Source: Pontixanthobacter rizhaonensis
Lineage (GTDB): Bacteria > Pseudomonadota > Alphaproteobacteria > Sphingomonadales > Sphingomonadaceae
Assembly (NCBI RefSeq): GCF_012972675.1
Contig: NZ_JABCRE010000002.1
Span: forward strand, 1,353,001-1,417,000
DNA length: 64,000 bases
Reading direction: 5' to 3'
In this document: piece by piece, positions 1-7,806 of the stretch
Numbering within the stretch: position 1 is the stretch's first letter
Layout of the letters: each line of letters starts with the position of its first letter
The notes under the pieces: generated by a model
What the model was told of the DNA's origin: nothing
Database searches by the model: none
What the model saw: only the letters and a program-made list of their open reading frames with translations
Made by a program: the position numbers and the translations under genes

Positions 1-51
1 TCATTCCGGCCGAGCCAACCTGATCCCGATTGGTGAGCGATGATCAAAAAC

Positions 52-75
52 GCGCCCACTTGCGCGCCCACTTGC
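52..75. repeat. two-copy 12-bp tandem repeat
   Basis: The unit GCGCCCACTTGC occurs twice head to tail and is followed by the start of a third copy. It lies in the otherwise featureless leader (1-175) of the SapC gene. No gene can be supported in this leader. The repeat is short and its meaning is unknown. Confidence 0.5.
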
Positions 76-175
76 GCAGGGACCTAACACACCGTAAAGC
101 GCGCGCTGCATATCAGACGGGGTCTTAGGGGATCACGTCGACCACGGAATATTCAGAAGAACCGGAGACGTAATC

Positions 176-955
176 ATGGCCAGCGCGCCGCAGCCTAACC
201 TGCCTTTGTTTTACAATGATTTGATGCCGCTTAACAGCCGCGACCATGCCACTTGGAATACCAAGTCTTTGGATTCAGCGGTTTGGCTTAGCAAACATCA
301 CGCAATCCCTTTGACCGTTGAAGAATTTATCCAGGCACAACGCGATTTTCCAATCGTATTCTCTTCTGGCGAAAATCCTTTGCCACTAGCACTGATGGGC
401 TTGAATGAAGGCGTGAACACTTACGTTGATGATGAAGGTAAGATCAACGATCCGATCTATTTGCCGGCCTACATACGCCGCTATCCATTTATGTTGGCCA
501 AACTTACCCCTGAGGGTGACGACTTGTCGCTTTGCTTCGATCCAACTGCTGGTGCAGTCGGCGAGTTTGAAGACGGTGAAAAACTGTTCGACGCAGAAGG
601 TCAAGCAACTGACGCTACCAAGCGTATTCTAGAATTTTGTGAGCATTTTGAAAGTGCCGGTCAACGCACAAAGAGTTTTGTAGACGAGCTTAAAAAGCAC
701 GATCTGTTGATGGATGGTGAAATCGCGATCTCACAACCCGAAAATGAAGACAAGCCATTCGTCTATCGCGGCTTCCAGATGGTCAATCAGGAAAAACTGC
801 AGGAAGTTCGCGGAGATGTTCTGCGGGAGTGGAATAAGAACGGTATTATCGGACTGATTTATGCCCATTTGATGTCTCTAGAACTGATGCGTACGATTTT
901 TGCTCGTCAGGTTGGTCAAGGCAAGGGCCCGAACCTTGAAGGCCCAGCGGCCTAA
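176..955 (+). CDS. SapC family protein
   Basis: A 259-residue protein that resembles the SapC family (PF07277) along its whole length. The family is named after an S-layer-cluster gene of Campylobacter, but its role in alphaproteobacteria is not established. Residues 8-35 contain the family-like opening with LFYNDLMPLNS and the HATW segment, and the C-terminal third contains the YRGFQMVNQEKL stretch typical of the group. No signal peptide or membrane segment is visible. The ATG is preceded by GGAG about 9 bases upstream. The gene stands alone on the plus strand and is followed at once by a strong terminator hairpin. The family assignment is firm; the function is not. Confidence 0.85.
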   Translation: MASAPQPNLPLFYNDLMPLNSRDHATWNTKSLDSAVWLSKHHAIPLTVEEFIQAQRDFPIVFSSGENPLPLALMGLNEGVNTYVDDEGKINDPIYLPAYIRRYPFMLAKLTPEGDDLSLCFDPTAGAVGEFEDGEKLFDAEGQATDATKRILEFCEHFESAGQRTKSFVDELKKHDLLMDGEIAISQPENEDKPFVYRGFQMVNQEKLQEVRGDVLREWNKNGIIGLIYAHLMSLELMRTIFARQVGQGKGPNLEGPAA

Positions 956-975
956 ATACCGATAAATTGTGTTTT

Positions 976-1027
976 AATGGCGATGGTTTGGGGTTGAAAG
1001 ACCGCCAAGCCATCGCCATTTTATTTG
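976..1027 (+). terminator. hairpin terminator after the SapC gene
   Basis: A long stem pairs AATGGCGATGGTTTGG with CCAAGCCATCGCCATT (one G-T pair) and is followed by TTATTTG. It begins 20 bases after the SapC stop. The loop contains TTGAAA (994-999), which could also serve as a -35 element for the RNA that follows. Confidence 0.75.
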
Positions 1028-1134
1028 TATCCGGAAGGCACCCCTCCCTCATAGCCGACCGGACAATACGCTAACGCGTATTACTCCCTGAACCTCGGCC
1101 ACTCCGTATGTTTTATACGGGGTGGTTTTTTTTG
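1025..1134 (+). ncRNA. candidate small RNA with anti-Shine-Dalgarno loops
   Basis: Between the SapC terminator and the convergent amidohydrolase gene the plus strand folds into three hairpins in a row. The first is TCCGG(1030-1034)/CCGGA(1059-1063) with an inner GGC/GCC pair and a loop that exposes CCCCTCCCTC. The second is a perfect 7-bp stem AATACGC-TAAC-GCGTATT (1065-1082). The third is CCACTCCGTAT/ATACGGGGTGG (1099-1125) followed by eight T, an excellent intrinsic terminator. A second CTCCCT is single-stranded between hairpins two and three. CU-rich unpaired motifs are known from alphaproteobacterial trans-acting sRNAs. It may have its own promoter or be processed from the SapC 3' end. 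Expression is inferred, not seen. Confidence 0.55.
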
Positions 1135-1172
1135 GATGGATTACAGCCCGGTAAACTCTCGAATGAACAGGG

Positions 1173-2132
1173 TTATTCTGCCGCTAACGGCTGTCGACCT
1201 TGCCGGCCCAGCATCGCTACTTGCTCACCTAATTCCCGCACAAGATTGCCAATGAGATCGCCGACAGCCTGCATCCGGGTAGTAGGCTGAGAGAGTGCCT
1301 TATCCAAATAAAGAGAGCGGCAAATCTCGATCTGGATGGCATGGATTTGGCGCCCCTGCTTCGCGTGACGATCCAGCACATACCCGCCTGCATATGGACG
1401 GTTATGTGCAACATTGGCGCCCTCTGCATTGAGTAATTGGATTGCCGATGCCACCAATCGGTCATTGGCTGAACCACCAAAACGATCACCGATCACGAAA
1501 TGCGCTGGTCGGTCGTCTTCATGCGCTTTCTTAAGCGGCGGCATAGAATGAATGTCCAGCAGTAACGCGGCCCCCCAATGATCACGTATACCTTCCAATG
1601 ACCGCGCGACGGCAGAATGGTAGGGTTGGTGAATATGTGCAATCCGCTGGTTCAACTCGTCTGAGGGTAACGATTCCCGCCAAATCTCACCCAGACCAGC
1701 TAGCCTGCGCGGAACAAGGCCAAGCCCGCTGCGTGCCCGTCTGTTTGTGCCAGACTGAGAGTGGCCATCGGGCGCCCCTTCGGCAACCATAGTCCAGTCC
1801 ACATCATCGCTTGCCCGGTTCAAATCTAGCATCGCGCGCGGCGCATGCGCGACCAGCAAATCTGCCCCCGTCATCCGCGCGGCATGTGCAGCCACCCCAT
1901 CGACATAGCGATCTTCCAATCGCACTTGTGAATATTCCGGCCGCCGCATCTTACTGAGCAAAGCCTCGGGATAGTGTCTCCCGGCATGAGGGGCTGCAAT
2001 CAGCACCGGGATCGGCCTATCTTCCCGAACCGATAGAGAGAATGCTGGCCTTCGGGTGCCAGGGATACGCCCACCACGGGTGGTCACAGTACTGTATGGC
2101 ACAGAATCATTGGCGTGGAGCTTGGTCGGCAT
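1173..2132 (-). CDS. N-formylglutamate amidohydrolase family protein
   Basis: A 319-residue protein of the N-formylglutamate amidohydrolase family (PF05013), zinc-type hydrolases that in histidine breakdown release formate and glutamate. Characteristic segments are IAAPHAGRHYP near the N-terminus, the APRAMLDLNRA segment, LLLDIHSMPP in the centre and YAGGYVLDRHAK with IQIEICRSLY in the C-terminal third. No other histidine-degradation gene is nearby, so the substrate is open. The ATG at 2132 was chosen; the frame also runs to a TTG at 2201. The gene is divergent from cpdR, an arrangement common in alphaproteobacteria. Confidence 0.85.
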   Translation of the reverse strand: MPTKLHANDSVPYSTVTTRGGRIPGTRRPAFSLSVREDRPIPVLIAAPHAGRHYPEALLSKMRRPEYSQVRLEDRYVDGVAAHAARMTGADLLVAHAPRAMLDLNRASDDVDWTMVAEGAPDGHSQSGTNRRARSGLGLVPRRLAGLGEIWRESLPSDELNQRIAHIHQPYHSAVARSLEGIRDHWGAALLLDIHSMPPLKKAHEDDRPAHFVIGDRFGGSANDRLVASAIQLLNAEGANVAHNRPYAGGYVLDRHAKQGRQIHAIQIEICRSLYLDKALSQPTTRMQAVGDLIGNLVRELGEQVAMLGRQGRQPLAAE

Positions 2133-2261
2133 CGCATGAAGACTTAACCGAGGCTGCCCGCAAGTCCAAGCGAACCTTTTTTGTCGGTCGCCCTGTCTCA
2201 AAGCTGGTCAACTGCAACAATGCGAAAGATTTCTTAAGTGAATTGGCCTATCAACACCTTC

Positions 2262-2651
2262 ATGACGGAATCACACGCCCCCCGAATCCTTCTTGCTGAG
2301 GATGACGATGCCATGCGCGGTTACCTTACCCGCGCTCTTGAAAAAGCTGGTTATGAGGTGGTGTCTGTTGATCGCGGAACGGAGGCTGTGCCGCGTCTGG
2401 AGGCGGAGCATTTTGACCTCCTATTGTCTGATATAGTCATGCCAGAAATGGACGGCATCGAGCTGGCCCAGCGGTGCAACGAGGTTAGCCCCCACACAAA
2501 AGTGATGTTTATAACGGGCTTTGCTGCCGTGACCCTCAAAGCGAGCAAAGAACAACCGACCGCAAAAGTTCTGTCTAAACCCTTCCATTTGCGGGATTTG
2601 GTGCTGGAAGTTCAACGGATTTTTGAAGATCAAGCCCAGGCCAGTCTTTAG
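2262..2651 (+). CDS. cpdR: cell-cycle response regulator CpdR
   Basis: A single receiver domain of 129 residues with no output domain. The acidic pocket is EDDD at 13-16, the phospho-acceptor is Asp57 in LLLSDIVMPEMDG, the switch threonine lies in FITG, and the conserved lysine is in LSKPF. In Caulobacter CpdR is phosphorylated through CckA and ChpT, and its unphosphorylated form directs substrates such as CtrA to ClpXP. The strong CpdR-like sequence and the companion cckA at 15.9-18.4 kb support this call. The reading frame extends to 2238, but the ATG at 2262 starts the domain as in homologues. Confidence 0.88.
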   Translation: MTESHAPRILLAEDDDAMRGYLTRALEKAGYEVVSVDRGTEAVPRLEAEHFDLLLSDIVMPEMDGIELAQRCNEVSPHTKVMFITGFAAVTLKASKEQPTAKVLSKPFHLRDLVLEVQRIFEDQAQASL

Positions 2652-2749
2652 GCATCACAGTTTAATCGATAATATCCAAGACTGCTCTTGCGCCGCAGAT
2701 TGGCTGGCGCTAATGGGCGCACCTGCATTTAGCAGGCACATGATGGTGT

Positions 2750-2824
2750 GGGCGTATAGCTCAGTGGTAGAGCACTACATTGACATTGTAGGGGTCGGGA
2801 GTTCAACTCTCTCTACGCCCACCA
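2750..2824 (+). tRNA. tRNA-Val (anticodon GAC)
   Basis: A complete cloverleaf can be drawn. The acceptor stem is GGGCGTA/TACGCCC, the D arm is GCTC-AGTGGTA-GAGC, and the anticodon stem is CTACA/TGTAG around loop TTGACAT (anticodon GAC, reading GUC). The T arm is GGGAG-TTCAACT-CTCTC with one G-T pair. The discriminator base is A and the CCA end is encoded. An intrinsic terminator follows at once. Confidence 0.96.
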
Positions 2825-2836
2825 TCATTGAAAAAA

Positions 2837-2862
2837 GGCATCGCAATCGCGGTGCCTTTTTT
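2837..2862 (+). terminator. terminator of the tRNA-Val transcript
   Basis: The stem GGCATCGC-AATC-GCGGTGCC is followed by six T. It lies 12 bases after the tRNA 3' end and separates the tRNA from icd. Confidence 0.85.
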
Positions 2863-2946
2863 GCATTGTCGCGCCTCTCTCGACCTTGCCTCTGGCCCCT
2901 CCTCTGCTAAGGCGCACCCACACCCTAGAAGAAGGCATATCTCCCC

Positions 2947-4161
2947 ATGGCGAAAATCACCGTGAAGAACCCCGTTGTCGAAATCGACGGCGATGAAATG
3001 ACGAAAATTATCTGGCAGTGGATCCGCGAACGTTTGATCCTGCCATACCTCGATATCGATCTGAAATATTATGATTTGTCCATCGAGAAGCGTGACGAAA
3101 CTGATGACCAAATCACCGTTGATTGCGCCAATGCGATCAAGGAACACGGTGTCGGCGTGAAATGCGCGACCATCACTCCTGATGAAGCCCGCGTTGAAGA
3201 GTTTGGCCTGAAGCAAATGTGGCGCTCGCCAAACGGCACTATCCGCAACATCCTCGGCGGGGTTGTCTTCCGTGAGCCGATCGTAATTGACAATGTACCG
3301 CGTCTGGTCCCGGGTTGGACTGACCCGATTGTAGTCGGCCGTCACGCGTTTGGTGATCAGTACCGCGCCACCGACACACTGATCCCGGGTGCAGGGAAGC
3401 TGCGCTTGGTGTTTGAAGGCAATGATGGCGAGAAAATTGATCTCGACGTATTCGAATTTGAAAGCTCCGGCGTCGCGATGGCGATGTACAATCTGGACGA
3501 TTCGATCCGTGATTTCGCCCGCGCCAGCCTGTCTTACGGCCTTGATCGCGGATGGCCTGTGTACCTCTCGACCAAGAACACCATCATGAAGAAGTATGAT
3601 GGCCGCTTCAAAGATCTGTTTGAAGAAGTGTTCGAGAATGAATTCAAAGCAGACTTCGATGCTGCGGGTATCACATATGAGCACCGTTTGATTGACGATA
3701 TGGTTGCTGCAGCCCTGAAATGGAGCGGCAAATTCGTTTGGGCCTGTAAGAACTATGACGGCGATGTTCAGTCCGACATCGTGGCGCAAGGCTTCGGCTC
3801 GCTCGGCCTGATGACATCGGTTCTGATGACGCCGGATGGCAAGACTGTCGAAGCAGAAGCTGCGCACGGCACCGTCACCCGTCACTTCCGCCAGCATGAG
3901 CAAGGCAAAGCGACATCGACCAACCCGATTGCTTCCATCTTCGCATGGACGCGCGGCCTTATGTATCGCGGTAAGTTTGACGAAACACCTGAAGTGGTGA
4001 AATTCGCCGAGACGCTTGAGCGTGTGTGCATCGAGACTGTCGAAAACGGCCAAATGACCAAAGATCTGGCACTGCTGATCGGCCCGGAGCAAAACTGGCT
4101 GACAACCGAGCAATTCTTTGAAGCGATTGTGACCAATCTTGAGAAAGAAATGGCCGCTTAA
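2947..4161 (+). CDS. icd: NADP-dependent isocitrate dehydrogenase
   Basis: A 404-residue enzyme of the eukaryote-like, homodimeric NADP type of isocitrate dehydrogenase, which converts isocitrate to 2-oxoglutarate and CO2 in the TCA cycle. The N-terminal [14 protein letters not shown], the [13 protein letters not shown] substrate segment, [15 protein letters not shown] with the metal-binding aspartates, and [10 protein letters not shown] near the C-terminus are all present. The length is normal. A good ribosome site (AGAAGAAGG) precedes the ATG. The gene stands alone, flanked by the tRNA terminator and its own terminator. Confidence 0.97.
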   Translation: MAKITVKNPVVEIDGDEMTKIIWQWIRERLILPYLDIDLKYYDLSIEKRDETDDQITVDCANAIKEHGVGVKCATITPDEARVEEFGLKQMWRSPNGTIRNILGGVVFREPIVIDNVPRLVPGWTDPIVVGRHAFGDQYRATDTLIPGAGKLRLVFEGNDGEKIDLDVFEFESSGVAMAMYNLDDSIRDFARASLSYGLDRGWPVYLSTKNTIMKKYDGRFKDLFEEVFENEFKADFDAAGITYEHRLIDDMVAAALKWSGKFVWACKNYDGDVQSDIVAQGFGSLGLMTSVLMTPDGKTVEAEAAHGTVTRHFRQHEQGKATSTNPIASIFAWTRGLMYRGKFDETPEVVKFAETLERVCIETVENGQMTKDLALLIGPEQNWLTTEQFFEAIVTNLEKEMAA

Positions 4162-4187
4162 GCCTCTCTTTTTCTAGCCATTTGAAA

Positions 4188-4221
4188 GGCGGGTGTCGGG
4201 AAACCGGCATCCGCCTTTTTT
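4188..4221 (+). terminator. terminator of icd
   Basis: The stem GGCGGGTGTCGG-GAAA-CCGGCATCCGCC (GAAA tetraloop, one mismatch) is followed by six T, starting 26 bases after the icd stop. Confidence 0.88.
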
Positions 4222-4297
4222 GTGGCGCAATTCTGCACTGGGCGGGGCAGAAATCGCCTGCTAATCATCGGCGGATCAAACAACAGGACATAAATGC

Positions 4298-5983
4298 GTG
4301 GCCAAGCCAACCCAAAGCACACCTCCGCCGAAACAGCCGCGCCGCGTAGCCCGTAAATCTGCTGAAAAATTCGGCAAGCGCCGCCTCGAAATTCGCGGTG
4401 CTCTGGTCAAGGATATTCGCGGCATCGCCGCTCTCATCCGGCGCGTTTACACTGAACTTCCGCCTTATACTCTGGGCGAAATTCGCGGGCAGATTAACAA
4501 CTTTCCCGAAGGCTGCTTTGTCGCGCTGCTCGATGATGAAGTCGTCGGCTATTGCGCGTCGATGCAATTGCCCGAGCCGGTGGTCTTTACCGATCACGAT
4601 TGGGACGAGATCAGCGGCAATGGCTATGGCAGCCGTCACGATCCGACCGGCGACTGGCTGTATGGCTATGAAATGTGTGTCGATCCCAAAGTGCGCGGTG
4701 TGCGTATCGGGCGGCGCCTATATGAAGAACGCCGCGCCTTGGCCGAGGACCGCGATCTGACCGGTATCGTCTTTGGCGGACGGATGCCCGGATACGCCCG
4801 GGCAAAGCGCCGTAAGACCGGTGGAGCGGACAGCCCGCAGGATTATCTCGACAAAGTCATCGCCGGAAAAATCCACGATCCGGTGCTGCGTTTCCAATTG
4901 GCCAATGGCTTTGAACCGGAGCGCATTTTGGAAGGCTATCTGCCGGAAGATAAGCAATCGGCAGCTAACGCCGTTTTGATGGCCTGGCGCAATCCCTATG
5001 TCGAGCGCGATCAGCCGGTCAAAAAACGCCTCCCTCGCGGGGTCGAGGCGGTCCGGGTGGCGACGTGCCAATTGCAGGCCCGCGCGGTCAAAAGCTATGA
5101 AGAGTTCATCGCGGCGGTTGAATATTTCATTGATGTCGCAAGCGATTATGAAGCGGACTTCATCGTCTTTCCCGAATTATTTACTCTGATGCTGCTCAGT
5201 TTCGAGGAGAAAGAACTCTCTCCCGTCGAAGCCATAGAACGGCTGTCTGAATATACGCCGCGCCTGAAAACCGATTTTTCCGATTTTGCCATGCAGTACA
5301 ATATTAACATCATCGCTGGATCGCACCCGACCCGGATGGATGATGGTGACATCCACAATATCGCCTATGTCTGCCTGCGCGATGGATCGGTCCATGAACA
5401 GGAAAAGATCCACCCCACCCCGAACGAACGCTATTGGTGGAACATCAAAGGCGGCGATACGGTCGAAGTGATCCAGACCGATTGCGGCCCGATTGGCGTT
5501 CAGATCTGTTACGACAGCGAATTTCCCGAACTCTCCCGCCGATTGGCCGATGAAGGCGCGCGGATAATCTTCGTACCGTTCTGCACCGACAGCCGTCAGG
5601 GCTATTTACGGGTCCGCTATTGCGCTCAGGCGCGCGCGATCGAGAACCAGTGCTATGTCGTGATGTCGGGCAATGTCGGCAATCTGCCCAACGTCGCCAA
5701 TATGGACATCCAATATGCGCAAAGCTGCATTCTGACGCCGTGCGATTTCCCTTTTGCGCGTGACGGCATTGCCGCCGAAGCGAGCGAGAATGTCGAAACG
5801 CTGACTATCAGCGATATCAACCTTGCCGATCTGAGTTGGGCCCGCGCGGAAGGCACAGTGCGCAATCTGGCGGATCGCCGGTTCGATTTGTACCGGATCG
5901 AATGGGATGAAGAAGGCGAACATGGCGGCCGTTCCAAACCGCGCCGCGCGCCCATTGGCACAGCGACCGCTGGCGGCGGATAA
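4298..5983 (+). CDS. GNAT acetyltransferase-nitrilase fusion protein
   Basis: A 561-residue fusion. Residues about 30-230 form a GNAT-type acetyltransferase domain (VDPKVRGVRIGRRLYEERR is the acetyl-CoA-binding stretch). Residues about 250-530 form a carbon-nitrogen hydrolase domain with the Glu-Lys-Cys triad at E293 (VFPELF), K370 (EKIHP) and C404 (QICYDSEFPE). Such fusions are known and widely conserved in bacteria, but their substrate is unsettled; coupling of N-acylation with amide hydrolysis is a natural inference. The start is a GTG at 4298; an ATG four bases upstream is out of frame. The gene follows icd but is separated from it by a terminator. Confidence 0.88.
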   Translation: MAKPTQSTPPPKQPRRVARKSAEKFGKRRLEIRGALVKDIRGIAALIRRVYTELPPYTLGEIRGQINNFPEGCFVALLDDEVVGYCASMQLPEPVVFTDHDWDEISGNGYGSRHDPTGDWLYGYEMCVDPKVRGVRIGRRLYEERRALAEDRDLTGIVFGGRMPGYARAKRRKTGGADSPQDYLDKVIAGKIHDPVLRFQLANGFEPERILEGYLPEDKQSAANAVLMAWRNPYVERDQPVKKRLPRGVEAVRVATCQLQARAVKSYEEFIAAVEYFIDVASDYEADFIVFPELFTLMLLSFEEKELSPVEAIERLSEYTPRLKTDFSDFAMQYNINIIAGSHPTRMDDGDIHNIAYVCLRDGSVHEQEKIHPTPNERYWWNIKGGDTVEVIQTDCGPIGVQICYDSEFPELSRRLADEGARIIFVPFCTDSRQGYLRVRYCAQARAIENQCYVVMSGNVGNLPNVANMDIQYAQSCILTPCDFPFARDGIAAEASENVETLTISDINLADLSWARAEGTVRNLADRRFDLYRIEWDEEGEHGGRSKPRRAPIGTATAGGG

Positions 5984-6036
5984 AAAGTCGCAACCTTTGC
6001 CGTGACATGATTGTACACGCGGTGTAACTTGCCGTT

Positions 6037-7794
6037 ATGGCGGGAGAACTTGACACATCGGCAATGGGCGACGCGCTGGTAATTCTCGGCGCGGCCGGCC
6101 TTGTCATCCCTGTGTTTACCCGGTTCCGGATTACGCCTGTTATCGGGTTCATTCTTATCGGTATCGCTGTCGGCCCATTTGGCCTTGGCAGCCTGGTGCC
6201 GGACATACCGTGGCTTTCCCACATAACCATAGGCGATCCGGCGGCGCTTGAGCCCTACGCTGAATTCGGGATTATATTGCTGCTGTTCACCATCGGGCTG
6301 GAATTATCGTTCAAACGATTATGGCAGATGCGCAAGCTGGTGTTCGGCTTGGGCGCGCTGGAACTGCTGATTATCGGGACCAGCCTCGCCATTGTGCTGA
6401 CCATGATGGGCCAATATTGGACCGGGGCAATGGCACTTGGCCTCGCATTGGCATTTTCGTCTACCGCCATTGTGCTGCCAATATCCGGCACATCCTCGCC
6501 CGTTGGGCGCGCGGCTTTATCGATGCTCCTGTTTGAAGACATTATGATTGTCCCGATCATCTTTGTGCTCGGCGCGATGGCCCCTGCCGCGCAAAGCGAC
6601 GGCTGGTCGGGTCTACTTACAACCTTGTGGCAAGGCGGGTTAGTGGTCGCTGCGCTGCTTGTATTCGGGCGCATCGCCCTGCCCCGGCTGTTTGCCCAAG
6701 CTGCCCGAACCAAAAGTCCGGAGCTATTTCTCGCCGCCAGCTTGCTGGTGGTGATTGGCGCCAGCCTCGCTACCTCGGTCGTCGGCCTTTCCCCCATTGT
6801 GGGTGCGATCATCGCAGGCCTGCTGATCGCAGAGACTGAATATCACAATGAAGTCGAAGGTATCATCGAACCGTTTAAAGGGCTTGCTTTGGGGATCTTC
6901 CTGATCACCATCGGAATGTCGATTGACCTCTTCACAGTATGGAAAGATCTGGGAACAATCGCATTTGCCGTCATATCTGTGCTGCTGTTTAAGGCGCTGG
7001 TTACGGGCGTGCTCCTACGCCTGATGGGTGCGCGGCGCAGCACAGCGGCAGAAACGGGCATCTTGATGGCCAGCCCATCAGAGACCACGCTGATTGTTCT
7101 TGCAGCAGCAAGCGCAGCGCTTCTGATTGATGCTGAAACTGCCCAGTTCTGGCAGATTGTGACCGCCATCGGCCTGACGGTGACACCGCTGCTTGCACGC
7201 CTCGGGCGAGTCATTGCGCGCCGCGTAGAGCCGGTTCCGCAATTGGACGAAGGCGATGACGAGGCGGAACCGAGGGTTTTGATAATTGGTATCGGCCGGG
7301 TTGGCAGATTGGTGGCGCAGATGCTCACGCGCCACGAGAAGCCTTACGTCGCGATTGATTCCGATGCCGACTTGATCGAGTCCGCCAAACGCGACGGGTA
7401 CCGCGCCACCTTTGGCGATGCAGTGCGCGGTGATGCGCTCAGCCGATTGGGGATCGAAACATCGCCCGCAGTCGTGCTCACTATGGATGAGCCGGTTTTG
7501 GCCGAGCGCCTGACGCGCAAATTGCGCAAAGAGTATCCCGACCTTCTGATTGTTGCCCGTGCGCGCGATACTGCCCACGCCGCAGATCTCTATCGCGCCG
7601 GTGCGAGCCACGCGATTCCGGAAAATCTGGAAAGTTCGTTGCAACTATCAGAAGCAGTGCTGGTCGACATTGGCGTGCCAATGGGCCCGGTCATCGCGTC
7701 AATTCACGAGAAGCGTGATGAATTCAGGGTCAAAATCGAGCAGGAGGGTGCGCTGGACTATAAACCCAAATTACGCACCTCGACTGCCGAATAA
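6037..7794 (+). CDS. CPA2-family cation:proton antiporter (KefB/KefC-like)
   Basis: A 585-residue inner-membrane protein. The first 390 residues hold about twelve hydrophobic segments of the Na+/H+ exchanger fold, with LLLFTIGLELSFKRLW and the ALAFSSTAIVLP stretch typical of CPA2 transporters. After a charged linker, residues about 412-535 form a TrkA-N (RCK) domain with the Rossmann motif GIGRVG at 418-423. Homologues export K+ or Na+ in exchange for protons and are gated by a nucleotide bound to the RCK domain. No ancillary kefF/kefG-type gene is adjacent, so glutathione gating cannot be claimed. It converges on alaS with only 12 bases between the stop codons. Confidence 0.88.
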   Translation: MAGELDTSAMGDALVILGAAGLVIPVFTRFRITPVIGFILIGIAVGPFGLGSLVPDIPWLSHITIGDPAALEPYAEFGIILLLFTIGLELSFKRLWQMRKLVFGLGALELLIIGTSLAIVLTMMGQYWTGAMALGLALAFSSTAIVLPISGTSSPVGRAALSMLLFEDIMIVPIIFVLGAMAPAAQSDGWSGLLTTLWQGGLVVAALLVFGRIALPRLFAQAARTKSPELFLAASLLVVIGASLATSVVGLSPIVGAIIAGLLIAETEYHNEVEGIIEPFKGLALGIFLITIGMSIDLFTVWKDLGTIAFAVISVLLFKALVTGVLLRLMGARRSTAAETGILMASPSETTLIVLAAASAALLIDAETAQFWQIVTAIGLTVTPLLARLGRVIARRVEPVPQLDEGDDEAEPRVLIIGIGRVGRLVAQMLTRHEKPYVAIDSDADLIESAKRDGYRATFGDAVRGDALSRLGIETSPAVVLTMDEPVLAERLTRKLRKEYPDLLIVARARDTAHAADLYRAGASHAIPENLESSLQLSEAVLVDIGVPMGPVIASIHEKRDEFRVKIEQEGALDYKPKLRTSTAE

Positions 7795-7806
7795 TAACCC
7801 GAGTTC

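Noticed and set aside
2803-4113. A 436-codon open frame on the minus strand
   Set aside because: It is antisense to icd and the translation has no recognisable domain; the plus strand carries a complete, well-known enzyme.
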